From Deltaproteobacteria bacterium (GTDB lineage: Bacteria > Myxococcota_A > UBA796 > SXON01), in assembly GCA_947490345.1 (NCBI GenBank), contig CANLGL010000048.1, forward strand, positions 1 to 43,149: 43,149 nucleotides of DNA, in the 5' to 3' direction. The translations under genes were made by a program, and so were the position numbers. Every line of letters begins with the position of its first letter. The stretch's first letter is position 1. Positions 15,696 through 23,867 of this stretch are shown one piece after another. The notes under the pieces are model-generated. The model did no database searches. It worked only from the letters and a program-made list of their open reading frames with translations, and was not told the origin of the DNA.

Positions 15696-17495
15696 ATGGA
15701 TTATCATACCCCAGGCGTCTACATTCGTGAGGTCGACAGCGGCGCCAAGCCGATTGCGTCGGTCTCCACATCCATCCCGGGCTTCCTCGGGTTGTTCAAC
15801 TTCAAACCCCCGATCGACGCCACCGCGATCACCGGCAGCAACGGCAAACGCCAGCTCAAGGGCAAGGTCGCGCCGCAGCTCATCGACGACAAGGGCGCCA
15901 TCAAGGGCGACGCGGTCGAGGCCACCACCGCGCTGACGCAGTCGATGAAGCTCGACCGCAAGGCCGTGCGCGACGTCAAGAAGTACTTCGAGCTCTATGG
16001 TGCCGCCAAGGCGGGTCCCACCGCGCCGAAGTTCGAGGCCGGCACCAAGGGCAAGGTCAAGGTCACGTGGGCCGAAAAGACCATCGAAGTCCCCGAAGTG
16101 AACATGAGCGTCGATGGCAAGGTGGTCAGCGATTCCGACGAAGCCGTCGAGAAGCTGCTCAACTCCCTGCACGAGACCTTCCCTCTGGACAAGCCCCAGC
16201 CGAAGTCGGCCGCCGACGTGCTCGGCGCCTACGGATACGAGGTCAAGGGCACCGCCGGCTCGGCCATGCGCAGCGAGTACTCGGTGCCGCCGGTCGCGAT
16301 CACCAACAAGGCGGAGTTCTTCCGCTGGTTACAGAGCTACTTCGCCCAATACCTGATCGAGACCCGCCCGGTCGAAGATCTCGTCGGCAAGAGCTTCACC
16401 AACCCCGACGACGCGGCCGACGCCGTGTACGAAGCGCTCAACAGCGACGACGCGCTCAAGGCCGAGTTCCGCGACTGGCTCAGCCAGGCCACGACCTTCA
16501 ACTTCGTGGCGGGCGTCAACGGCTTCTTCGATAACGGCGGCGGTAAGTGCTACGTCTACTTGATGGGCATGCAGGACACCGAGGGCTCGGTTCGTGAGAA
16601 CCAGGCGGACAAGCTCGGCCTCTACGCCTTCGACGACGTGGACGACATCGCCCTGATGGTGGCGCCCGGCCTCACCCCCAACCAGCAGCGCGAGATGCTC
16701 GAGCTGTGCGAAGTCCGCAAGGACCGCTTCGCCATTCTGGATGGGCCCATCATCTCCGACGGCGCCATGGACATCCCGGCCAGCAACAAGGGCTACGGCG
16801 CCATCTACGTGCCGTGGTGTCGTATCACCAAGCCCAGCTGGTTCACCGGAAACCAGGACCACATCAAGATCGCCGGGCCCAACCGTCGCAAGCTCATCAA
16901 GTCCGAGCGCAACGAGCTCTTCGTCCCTCCGAGCGGCCACATCGCCGGGCTCTACGCCCGCGTCGACGGGGAGCGCGGCGTGCACAAGGCCCCTGCGAAC
17001 GAGATCCTGATGGGGATCACCGGTCTGAGCCAGAACATCAACCGTCTGGAGCAGGGCCAGTACAACGACCGCGGCATCAACGTCGTCCGCATCTTCAAGG
17101 ACCGCGGCGTGCGCGTCTGGGGTGCCCGTACCCTCGGCACCGCGTCGGACCCGTCCTGGAAGTACATCAACGTGCGCCGGCTCTTCATCATGGTCGAGCA
17201 GTCGATCATGCTGGGCAGCCAGTGGGCGGTGTTCGAGCCCAACGACCACTCCCTGTGGAAGAAGATCACCCGCGATCTCCGGGCGTACCTCATGCGCGTG
17301 TGGCGTTCGGGCGCTCTCTTCGGCACCACGGCGGAAGAGGCGTTCTACGTCAAGTGCGACGACGAGACCAACCCGCGCTACCTCATCGACGCCGGTCAGG
17401 TCAACATCCAGATTGGCATCTGTCCGGTCAAGCCGGCAGAGTTCGTCATCTTCAGCATCGGTCAGTGGGACGGCGGCGCGCTCATCGAAGAGTAG
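15696..17495 (+). CDS. Contractile tail sheath protein, enlarged
   Basis: The 599-aa protein starts with the sheath N-terminal strand (TPGVYIREVDSG) and ends with the classical sheath C-terminal domain: INVVRIFKDRGVRVWGARTL, YINVRRLFIMVEQSI, WAVFEPND and a final beta hairpin. These regions interlock neighbouring subunits and the sheath contracts to drive the tube. The core signature NGFFDNGGGKCYV is near residue 275. Between the N-terminal strand and the conserved VAITNKAEFFRW stretch (about residue 205) lie roughly 165 extra residues rich in Lys and Ala, making it longer than the common 350-480 aa sheaths. This insert would probably be exposed on the outside of the particle. Confidence 0.93.
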   Translation: MDYHTPGVYIREVDSGAKPIASVSTSIPGFLGLFNFKPPIDATAITGSNGKRQLKGKVAPQLIDDKGAIKGDAVEATTALTQSMKLDRKAVRDVKKYFELYGAAKAGPTAPKFEAGTKGKVKVTWAEKTIEVPEVNMSVDGKVVSDSDEAVEKLLNSLHETFPLDKPQPKSAADVLGAYGYEVKGTAGSAMRSEYSVPPVAITNKAEFFRWLQSYFAQYLIETRPVEDLVGKSFTNPDDAADAVYEALNSDDALKAEFRDWLSQATTFNFVAGVNGFFDNGGGKCYVYLMGMQDTEGSVRENQADKLGLYAFDDVDDIALMVAPGLTPNQQREMLELCEVRKDRFAILDGPIISDGAMDIPASNKGYGAIYVPWCRITKPSWFTGNQDHIKIAGPNRRKLIKSERNELFVPPSGHIAGLYARVDGERGVHKAPANEILMGITGLSQNINRLEQGQYNDRGINVVRIFKDRGVRVWGARTLGTASDPSWKYINVRRLFIMVEQSIMLGSQWAVFEPNDHSLWKKITRDLRAYLMRVWRSGALFGTTAEEAFYVKCDDETNPRYLIDAGQVNIQIGICPVKPAEFVIFSIGQWDGGALIEE

Positions 17496-17516
17496 TCGCT
17501 ACCTGCTGATTTTGGG

Positions 17517-17544
17517 ACGGGGGTGGGCTATCGCCCTCCCCCGT
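17517..17544 (+). terminator. Strong hairpin between sheath and assembly genes
   Basis: Arms 17517-17528 and 17533-17544 pair over twelve positions with one T-T mismatch, leaving a four-base loop (TATC). No T-run follows, so complete intrinsic termination is unlikely. It sits 21 bases after the sheath stop in the only sizeable gap of the CIS operon (90 bp), where it could attenuate transcription or protect the sheath mRNA 3' end. Confidence 0.4.
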
Positions 17545-17585
17545 AACGCCCCCACCTCTCCCTCCAGACCCCCCGCGAGGACACC

Positions 17586-17957
17586 TTGGCTGCCGACTTC
17601 AAGACCGAGTACGAGTTCATCCTCCCCCGCGGCTTCGTCGACAAGGACGGGGTGCTCCACCGCGAAGGCGTCATGCGCCTCGCCAACGCCAAGGACGAGA
17701 TCACCCCGCTGACGGACATGCGCGTCCAGCGCAACCGCGCCTACCTGATCATCGTCCTGCTCTCCCGTGTCGTGATCCGGTTGGGGTCGCTCAACGAGGT
17801 GAACACCGGCACCGTTGAAAACCTGTTCGCCGGCGACCTCCGCTTCCTCGAAGAGATGTACAACCGCATCAACGAAGACGAAGCGACCATCACGGTGACC
17901 TGTCCCGAATGCGGCGCCAAGTTCGAAAAGGAGTTTGGCCGCCTGGGGGAATCGTAA
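17586..17957 (+). CDS. Zinc-ribbon tail-assembly-like protein
   Basis: The 123-aa product starts at TTG. The N-terminal part (LPRGFVDKDGVLHREGVMRLA...DEI) resembles the phage tail-assembly-chaperone-like proteins encoded next to CIS sheath genes. Near the C-terminus CPECGAKFEKEF supplies the CPxCG half of a zinc-binding or rubredoxin-like knuckle. The last codons contain a five-G run just before the stop, where a -1 slip would join the frame to the next small gene. The role is inferred from family resemblance and position: assisting tube or tape-measure assembly. Confidence 0.7.
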   Translation: MAADFKTEYEFILPRGFVDKDGVLHREGVMRLANAKDEITPLTDMRVQRNRAYLIIVLLSRVVIRLGSLNEVNTGTVENLFAGDLRFLEEMYNRINEDEATITVTCPECGAKFEKEFGRLGES

Positions 17958-18112
17958 GCTACCCCCTGGAGAACATCTTCAAGGAGGTAGCTTTCATCGC
18001 CTACCACTTCCACTGGGCGCGGGATCCGCTGTTCGAGTTGTCGCACAAGGAGCGGCACAGCTGGGTTAAAGAGATCTCCACGATCAACGAGAAGATCAAC
18101 GCACCCCGGTGA
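17909..18112 (+). CDS. DUF6760-like small CIS protein in the -1 frame
   Basis: The frame contains a compact, clearly protein-like block, YPLENIFKEVAFIAYHFHW, followed by a charged helix (SHKERHSWVKEIS). From memory this resembles DUF6760, a small protein conserved in CIS clusters. ATG 17909 is the only standard start before the conserved block; it lacks a Shine-Dalgarno site and its first 13 codons translate the zinc-ribbon region out of frame. The conserved part begins exactly where a -1 slip at 17945-17949 would enter, so the natural product may be a 175-aa fusion with the upstream protein. The stop is ten bases before the second sheath gene. Confidence 0.65.
   Translation: MRRQVRKGVWPPGGIVSYPLENIFKEVAFIAYHFHWARDPLFELSHKERHSWVKEISTINEKINAPR
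17945..17949 (+). other. Possible -1 ribosomal frameshift site
   Basis: The zero-frame codons are CTG GGG GAA TCG TAA. A slip by one base on GGG leaves perfect GGG pairing in the P site and continues GGA ATC GTA AGC into the conserved block of the overlapping frame. The arrangement mirrors the G/GT tail-assembly-chaperone frameshift of tailed phages, but it is not a classical X-XXY-YYZ heptamer and I see no strong downstream pseudoknot by eye. Confidence 0.35.
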
Positions 18113-18122
18113 ACGACTCGAC

Positions 18123-19310
18123 ATGCGCCCCGGCATCCTGATCCAGCACAACTCGACGCCGCGCCGCTCGCGAGAGCTGGTGCGGTGCGACATCGCCGCG
18201 ATGATCGGGTTTTTGTATCGCGCGCGTTGGCCGGAGGGCGCCACGGCCGGGGACTTCCTCCACGTGCCGATGCGTCGTTGGGAGGACCTCGCCAACAACG
18301 TTCATCGCGAGTTGGTCGATCCCATCACGCGGCGGTCGGCTCGATGTTTCTTCGAGAACGGGGGCGACGAGCTCCACCTCTTCGTCGTGTGCATCGAAGA
18401 TGAGACGGCGCTGGTGGGTGGTGGGCTGGCCGAGGGGACACTATCGGCGTTGTTCGAGCGACTGCGTACCGAAGAGGACATCGCGCTCGTCGCCGTGCCG
18501 ACCCTCGCGTACCTCCGGTGCGAGGTGGCGCGGACGGGCAGGGTCACCTGGCGCGGCGAGGACCTCGCGGACGAGTTGTTGTCGCACTGTCGGACCATGA
18601 ACAACCGCTTCTTCGTCATGGACGCGCCGCAGGGACTGCACGGCGAGCTGCTCCAGCGTTGGTTCGCCGACTTCCGTGCTCGCGAGCCCGCCACCCGCGC
18701 CTGGGGTGCCGTTTACTACCCCTTCCTGATGGCCGGCGATCAGGCGCTGCCGCCCTCTGGCGCGATGATGGGCGTTTACGCCAGGATGGAGCGCGAGCGC
18801 CAGCCGACAGGCATCGCCTGGCCCCCGGCCAACACCACCGTGCGCGGGGTCACCCACACCGAAGTCGAGATGGACTGGAGTGAGGTCGGTCTCGTCGGCG
18901 AATCGGGCATCAACCCGCTCCTCGTCGCGCCCGGCCGGGGAGTGGTGGTCTGGGGAGCCCGGACGATGTCGACCGACCCGACGTTCAGCTTCATCAACAG
19001 CCGCCGCATCGTCAGCATGATCGGCGAGCAGCTACGCCGCGACAACGAGTGGGCGATCTTCGAGCCCAACGAAACCGGGCTGTGGAAGGTGGTCGAGCGC
19101 GACGTGATGGCGCGGCTCGAGCAGCTCTGGAACGCAGGATTGTTGTCGGGTACGCGCGCACTCGAAGAATATTCGGTAGAGTGTAGCCGGTCGACGAATC
19201 CGCTCGTTGTACGCGACCGGGGCGAGCTCCACGTAGAAGTGAAGCTCAAGCCGGTAGGGTCCACGGAGCAGATTCTGATCGATCTTCGTCTCGGCGCCCC
19301 AGGCACGTAG
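18123..19310 (+). CDS. Second contractile sheath-like protein
   Basis: The 395-aa protein has the sheath C-terminal domain: LLVAPGRGVVVWGARTMS, FSFINSRRIVSMIGEQL, WAIFEPNETGLWK and a final strand with EQILIDLRLG. The N-terminal half is divergent and lacks the usual TPGVY start, beginning MRPGILIQHNSTPRR instead. In PVC/AFP systems several sheath paralogues (Pvc2-4) build the trunk and the baseplate-proximal ring; this shorter, divergent copy could be the ring or cap-proximal sheath. It probably relies on coupling, since no Shine-Dalgarno site is visible. Confidence 0.85.
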   Translation: MRPGILIQHNSTPRRSRELVRCDIAAMIGFLYRARWPEGATAGDFLHVPMRRWEDLANNVHRELVDPITRRSARCFFENGGDELHLFVVCIEDETALVGGGLAEGTLSALFERLRTEEDIALVAVPTLAYLRCEVARTGRVTWRGEDLADELLSHCRTMNNRFFVMDAPQGLHGELLQRWFADFRAREPATRAWGAVYYPFLMAGDQALPPSGAMMGVYARMERERQPTGIAWPPANTTVRGVTHTEVEMDWSEVGLVGESGINPLLVAPGRGVVVWGARTMSTDPTFSFINSRRIVSMIGEQLRRDNEWAIFEPNETGLWKVVERDVMARLEQLWNAGLLSGTRALEEYSVECSRSTNPLVVRDRGELHVEVKLKPVGSTEQILIDLRLGAPGT

Positions 19311-19346
19311 ACGGATCTTCGGATAGCGATCATTCGCGGAGGTCTC

Positions 19347-20120
19347 ATGTCTGACTGGCGTGGACGAGGAAAGGGCCGACCGGAAGGTCAGGCCAGCCCT
19401 GAAATCAAGGGCGGTCCTGGCAAAGGCGGCGGCCGGCCGGGCAGTCAACCCTCGCTCAGCATCACCGGCGGGCCCGGGAAGGGTGGCGGGCGGCCGGGCA
19501 GCCAGGTGTCGCTGGACATCACCGGCGGTGCCGGGCGCGGCGGCGGACGTGGCGGCAGCCAGCCGAGCTTGGCCGCCAAGATCGATTTTGGGGGCGACTT
19601 CAAGTACACGATGAAGGGCAGTCCGGCCACGGGAAGCGCCCGCGCCGAAACCTCCATCGGCACCAACACCGGCCCTGAAAAGAGCCCCCGCGTGGCAGAC
19701 CCTGAAGGCAACTTCATGTTCTACCTCGTGCTCGGCGGCAGCACGACGCCGGTTGCGCAGTTCAAAGAGGCCAGCGGCCTGAAATCCAGCACCGCGATCT
19801 TCGAGATCGAAGAGGGTGGGATGAACCATCGGGTACACAAGCTGCCCGGGCAGTCCCGGTGGGACAACATCGTGCTCCGCTACGGCGTCAGCAGCGACAC
19901 CCAGCTCGCCCAATGGCGCAATGAGATCCTGTCTGACGAATTCGCCAAGCGCAAAAGCGGCAGCATCGTGATGATGACCACGGCTGGCGAAGAAGTGCGC
20001 CGGTACAACTTCACCGACGGTTGGCCAGTCGCCTGGGAAGGCCCCCACTTCGCCGCCGACAGCGCCGAAGTCGCGGTAGAGATGGTAGAGATCGCCCACT
20101 CCGGAATTCAGATCACCTAG
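19347..20120 (+). CDS. Contractile tail tube protein with Gly-rich N-terminal repeats
   Basis: Residues about 126-257 match the gp19/Pvc1-type tube fold: FMFYLVLGG, FKEASGLKSS, then a W-containing LQYG-like strand (NIVLRYGVSS) and a helix QLAQWRNEI. Tube hexamers stack inside the sheath. The first 80 residues are unusual: three copies of a 19-residue unit GGPGKGGGRPGSQPSLSIT with a basic start, followed by a Ser/Thr-rich linker. Standard tube subunits are about 145-165 aa, so 257 aa is long. GGAGG lies four bases before ATG 19347. Confidence 0.88.
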   Translation: MSDWRGRGKGRPEGQASPEIKGGPGKGGGRPGSQPSLSITGGPGKGGGRPGSQVSLDITGGAGRGGGRGGSQPSLAAKIDFGGDFKYTMKGSPATGSARAETSIGTNTGPEKSPRVADPEGNFMFYLVLGGSTTPVAQFKEASGLKSSTAIFEIEEGGMNHRVHKLPGQSRWDNIVLRYGVSSDTQLAQWRNEILSDEFAKRKSGSIVMMTTAGEEVRRYNFTDGWPVAWEGPHFAADSAEVAVEMVEIAHSGIQIT

Positions 20121-20132
20121 GCGGGAGGGAAA

Positions 20133-23100
20133 ATGGCGGAGAATCGGCGAATCCCCGGGGAAGGTCTGAGCGATCGGATGGAGGCACGTACGCGTCGCCG
20201 CCCCCGCCTTGGGATGACGCCTGCGTTCTACGCCCGCCTCGGTCTCGACGACCCGTGGGGCGCGCCGATGGCTGCCGCCGAAGTCGGCGGCAAAGCGGAC
20301 GGAATGGTCTTCCTCTCCGCGGCTCCGTACTATGCGATGCTGCGCAAGTTGGCGTCCGCGCGCCGCCGCCGCGAACGTCGTCAGGAACGGTTCCTCGAGC
20401 AGCGGGCCGGCACCACGATGCGTGCCGCGCGTCGTCCTTGGCCGGGCGAAGGCAAGCTGCCGACCCCGCGAATCGCGTCGCTGGCGCTTGAGTCGATGCA
20501 GTTGCCGCTGGCTCAGGCGCCCGCTGCCGCGGTGGGCGAGGCGCCGCCGTCGTTTGCCGGCGTCGCCTGGCGGCCCAACGTGCCCACCCCCGCGGTGTCC
20601 GACCCGTGGAAGAGCACCCCCTTCGTCGCCGCGCGCGTCGCCCGAACGCAGGGCGCGGCGTCCTATGCCGGTGCGCGCATTGCCGGCGCCGTCGCGGCGC
20701 GGTCGCACGCCGACGCCGTGGACACCCTTCCGCAGGGCGCTCGCGCCGCCGTTGCTCGCGTCCGCCGCCGCATTCTCGTCGACGATCCCGCGCCGATCGA
20801 AACGGTCGACGTCATCCGCCGGTCGGCGCTCCCCCGGCCGGTCGCCCGCCAGGTCGAGCAGCTGTTCGCGGCGCCCGCAGCCTCTGTCGCCCGCGCCGCT
20901 TCTGTCGCCCGCGCGGCGGAGCGGGGCGCAGCACCGCGCACTTCGGGCGCCAGCACGCGTGCCGTGCAGGTCGCGCTTGCGGCTTCCGCGGGCGGCGAGG
21001 CGGAATTCGATCGCGCGGCCGCTGGTGCGCTTGCGGTTCCGGCCCGCGGTGAGGGCATGCGCCCCGCAGCGGCGCGGCGCACGCCCCCGGCCCAGCGTGC
21101 AGCCGACCGTGGGGACACCCGCCGCGAAGCCACCACGCTCAGCGCGTCGCCGGTGTCGGCGTCGCGGGTCAGCGCCGGGCGTCCGGTCGCCGCGTCGCCC
21201 GTCGCGCGCGCATCCTCGGCCGCTGGCGGAGTATCGCCGGGTCTCGCGCCGTCGGCCTCGCCCTCGTTCAGCGGGGTCGCCGCACACCGGTTCCGCCCGG
21301 CGGCAGCAGCCGTAGCTCGGGCGGTGCACGCCGCGGCGGAGACCGAGTCGTTCGATGGTCCTGCGGGTCGGGGGCCGACCGCCCCAGGCCAAGCCGGGCC
21401 CGTATCTCAAGCGGAAGCGCGCCTGGTGCGCACCGCCAACGGGACCTTCACCCGCGCCAGCCGCGTGCGTGCGGCCGATGCGATTCTGCCCGAGGCAGCG
21501 CCTTCCGCAGCGGCGGCGCCGTCTACGACGTCGCTGCCAGCGGCCTCGCAGCGAGGCGTACCGAGCCTCGGCGCCGCGTCCGTGGCGACCTCGCCGCAGC
21601 CGATCGGTGGCGTGCGTTCCAGCGTGGCCCAACCGCCGGTCGCGGCCAGCCTACGCGCCGCGCGGCGCGCGCTCCCCGCCGTCCGGACCGGCTCCTCTCT
21701 CCCGGTAGCGGTCGCGGCAGAGGCGACGGGGTGGGCCGCTCCGGTCTCCCGCGTCCGGCGGTCGGCGGCGGTGCAGCTCGCAAGCGGAAAGTTCGTGGCC
21801 GCCTCGACGGCGCCTGCCGCGCAACGGCGCCCGGGCACGTGGGCTTCGGCGGGCGCGGCAGTCCCCGCCTCCCGCGGCTTCACCGGACTGGAGTCGGCAC
21901 CCGCGTCGATGGGCCTCAGCGCCCCAACGCGGCCCGCGCCGGCTGGTATGCCTGGCGGGCCTGCAGGGGTGGCGACTGTTGCCGCCGGCGAGCATCCGTC
22001 GGGCTCGGTAGGCTGGGCAGTGGCGAGGCTGGCGGACCCGACGCGACCCTCGCGCTCCGCGCTCCCTCCCGCGACGCCCCCTTCGTTCGTGCTGCCGCAG
22101 CGCGAGGCCGCCCCGGAACCGGCGGCGCACATCGCGGATACGCCCTCTGCGCCCGGTCGCGTCGCGTCTGCAGGCACGTCGCTCGGTTCTGTCGGAGCTG
22201 GACCCACAGGAGTCGGCGCCGAGCCCGCCCCGATTCGCCCCGGCGCGGCCGCCCATGCGGAACCGTCCGCCTCCACGCCGCCGCGGCGTGTGTCCAAAGC
22301 AGGCATGCTCCCGGCAGGCAGCGTCGCCAGGGCGGTAGCCCGCACCGTGGCGTCTGGCCCGTCTGCGCGCGCGCCGGTGCCTGTCGAAACGATGGCGTCC
22401 CCCGCATCCGTGCGTCGCTCGGGGCCACTGTCGTGGGCACGACCGACTCCGAGCTCGGCGGTTGTGGCCACGCTGGGCAGCGCGTCTCGGCGGGCGACCT
22501 CGCCAGCGACGCGGCTCGCTGCAGCGCCCGCCGCCGGCGTCGCGCCGTCGGCCACCTCCCGCGGCGCCGCGCCTCGCGCCCCGGAGGCGGTCTTCACCAT
22601 CCCGTCGCAGCTGCTCGCCGAGTTGACTGAGGCCGGCCTCGTCCAAGAGAGTTGGAGCCAGTCCACCCCGGTCCGCACGCCGGATGGGCGCTACGTCTCC
22701 GCGCGCGTCGCGCAGGCCATTCCTGGGGTGTCCGTCGTGCCCGGCGTCAGCGGCCCCGTCGCGCTTTCGGACGCAGCCAGCCCGCGGTCGCCCACGCTCC
22801 GCACGCCTCACGTTCGGTTCGTCAACGCCGCCAGCAGCACCACCCCGCCGGGTGAGTTCTCCGGCGCTCCGACCGCTCGATCGCGGCCGACTGACTGGGT
22901 TTCGGCGCGAACCGCGGTCTCGTCGGCTACCGCCTATCGCGGCGCGATCGGCCTCCGGTCCCCGGACGCAGTCTTCGCGGGCGCCGGGTCCGTCACCACG
23001 CCAGATGGCGAGTTCGTCTCGGCTCGGACCGCACCTGCCGAAGCGGGCGGCGGCAGCGCGGCGACCGCACGGCGCGTGGATGGCACGGGCCCCTCCCGCA

Positions 23101-23867
23101 CGCCGGCACGGCGTGCCGCGGCCACCTCCCGATCCGCGGCGCCCACCGTGCGGGCGGTGCGCCCACCGCTCGAGACGACCCTCGCCGACGTGTCGGCCGC
23201 TGCCCCGGCGGCGGGCGCTCCGAGCTGGGCCGCGCGCTCAGATGGTGCTCCGATGGTTCGCTCGCCGCAGGGACTCTTCGAGTCGCTGGCGAGGGCCACG
23301 ACGGCAGAACAGGTGGTCAGCGTCATCGCTGCCCGCGCCGGCGATCTCACCGGTCCCGTGCCGCTCTCAGCGCCGATGCGGGATGTGGTCGAGCAGCTGC
23401 GTCAAGAGATCCGGAAGCCCGCGGCCGCGGAAGGAACGACGCTCTCCACCCGCGCGCCCGATGTCCCCACGCCCAAGGCAACGATGTTGCGTGGCGGCAG
23501 CGACCCCGTGGCCAGCAGTGCCACGGTACGGCGCGGAACCACCCGTCCGGTGCGCTCGTCCGCGACAGTTCGCGGCGCGGGCGGGGCCGACGACCGTGTC
23601 AGCAAGCTCGTCAAGCGCCTCACCGACCTCATCCACCTCGCCGAGACCGAACGCCGGCTCAGCGAGGCGCAGGGTCAGGTTCGAATGGCGGAAGATACCG
23701 CGGCAGCGCGCGCCGAGGGCTCCGCCCCAGTCGGCGCGGAGTCCGGCGAAGGTGGGAAGTTGGACGTCGAGGTATTCGCGCGCGAAGTGCTCGAAGTCGT
23801 GAACCGTGAGCTCGAACTCCGCCGGGAACGGCGGACGGAGGATGGCGATGAGTCTACCTGGTGGTAA
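20133..23867 (+). CDS. 1244-aa Ala/Arg/Ser/Pro-rich repeat protein in the CIS operon
   Basis: A Shine-Dalgarno sequence (GGGAGGG) precedes ATG 20133. Residues 1-90 are basic and partly helical (YYAMLRKLASARRRRERRQE). Residues about 130-1050 are low complexity but contain a degenerate motif, T-P-D-G-x-F/Y-V-S-A-R-T/V-A, as TPDGRYVSARVA, TPDGEFVSARTA, TANGTFTRASRV, LASGKFVAASTA, TPHVRFVNAASS and SPQGLFESLARA. The C-terminal 200 residues regain helical character (RVSKLVKRLTDLIHLAE; FAREVLEVVNRELELRRE) and end in WW. There is no signal peptide or membrane helix. It occupies the Pvc6 position between tube and LysM genes. Possible roles are an unusual tape measure or lumen filler, a fibre or a loading scaffold; I recognise no family. 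The last codons overlap the next gene. Confidence 0.85.
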   Translation: MAENRRIPGEGLSDRMEARTRRRPRLGMTPAFYARLGLDDPWGAPMAAAEVGGKADGMVFLSAAPYYAMLRKLASARRRRERRQERFLEQRAGTTMRAARRPWPGEGKLPTPRIASLALESMQLPLAQAPAAAVGEAPPSFAGVAWRPNVPTPAVSDPWKSTPFVAARVARTQGAASYAGARIAGAVAARSHADAVDTLPQGARAAVARVRRRILVDDPAPIETVDVIRRSALPRPVARQVEQLFAAPAASVARAASVARAAERGAAPRTSGASTRAVQVALAASAGGEAEFDRAAAGALAVPARGEGMRPAAARRTPPAQRAADRGDTRREATTLSASPVSASRVSAGRPVAASPVARASSAAGGVSPGLAPSASPSFSGVAAHRFRPAAAAVARAVHAAAETESFDGPAGRGPTAPGQAGPVSQAEARLVRTANGTFTRASRVRAADAILPEAAPSAAAAPSTTSLPAASQRGVPSLGAASVATSPQPIGGVRSSVAQPPVAASLRAARRALPAVRTGSSLPVAVAAEATGWAAPVSRVRRSAAVQLASGKFVAASTAPAAQRRPGTWASAGAAVPASRGFTGLESAPASMGLSAPTRPAPAGMPGGPAGVATVAAGEHPSGSVGWAVARLADPTRPSRSALPPATPPSFVLPQREAAPEPAAHIADTPSAPGRVASAGTSLGSVGAGPTGVGAEPAPIRPGAAAHAEPSASTPPRRVSKAGMLPAGSVARAVARTVASGPSARAPVPVETMASPASVRRSGPLSWARPTPSSAVVATLGSASRRATSPATRLAAAPAAGVAPSATSRGAAPRAPEAVFTIPSQLLAELTEAGLVQESWSQSTPVRTPDGRYVSARVAQAIPGVSVVPGVSGPVALSDAASPRSPTLRTPHVRFVNAASSTTPPGEFSGAPTARSRPTDWVSARTAVSSATAYRGAIGLRSPDAVFAGAGSVTTPDGEFVSARTAPAEAGGGSAATARRVDGTGPSRTPARRAAATSRSAAPTVRAVRPPLETTLADVSAAAPAAGAPSWAARSDGAPMVRSPQGLFESLARATTAEQVVSVIAARAGDLTGPVPLSAPMRDVVEQLRQEIRKPAAAEGTTLSTRAPDVPTPKATMLRGGSDPVASSATVRRGTTRPVRSSATVRGAGGADDRVSKLVKRLTDLIHLAETERRLSEAQGQVRMAEDTAAARAEGSAPVGAESGEGGKLDVEVFAREVLEVVNRELELRRERRTEDGDESTWW

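Noticed and set aside
19032..21632. Very long minus-strand open frame opposite the tube and 1244-aa genes
   Set aside because: It is Arg/Gly-rich low complexity, lies antisense to well-supported CIS genes, and is explained by high third-position GC suppressing stops.
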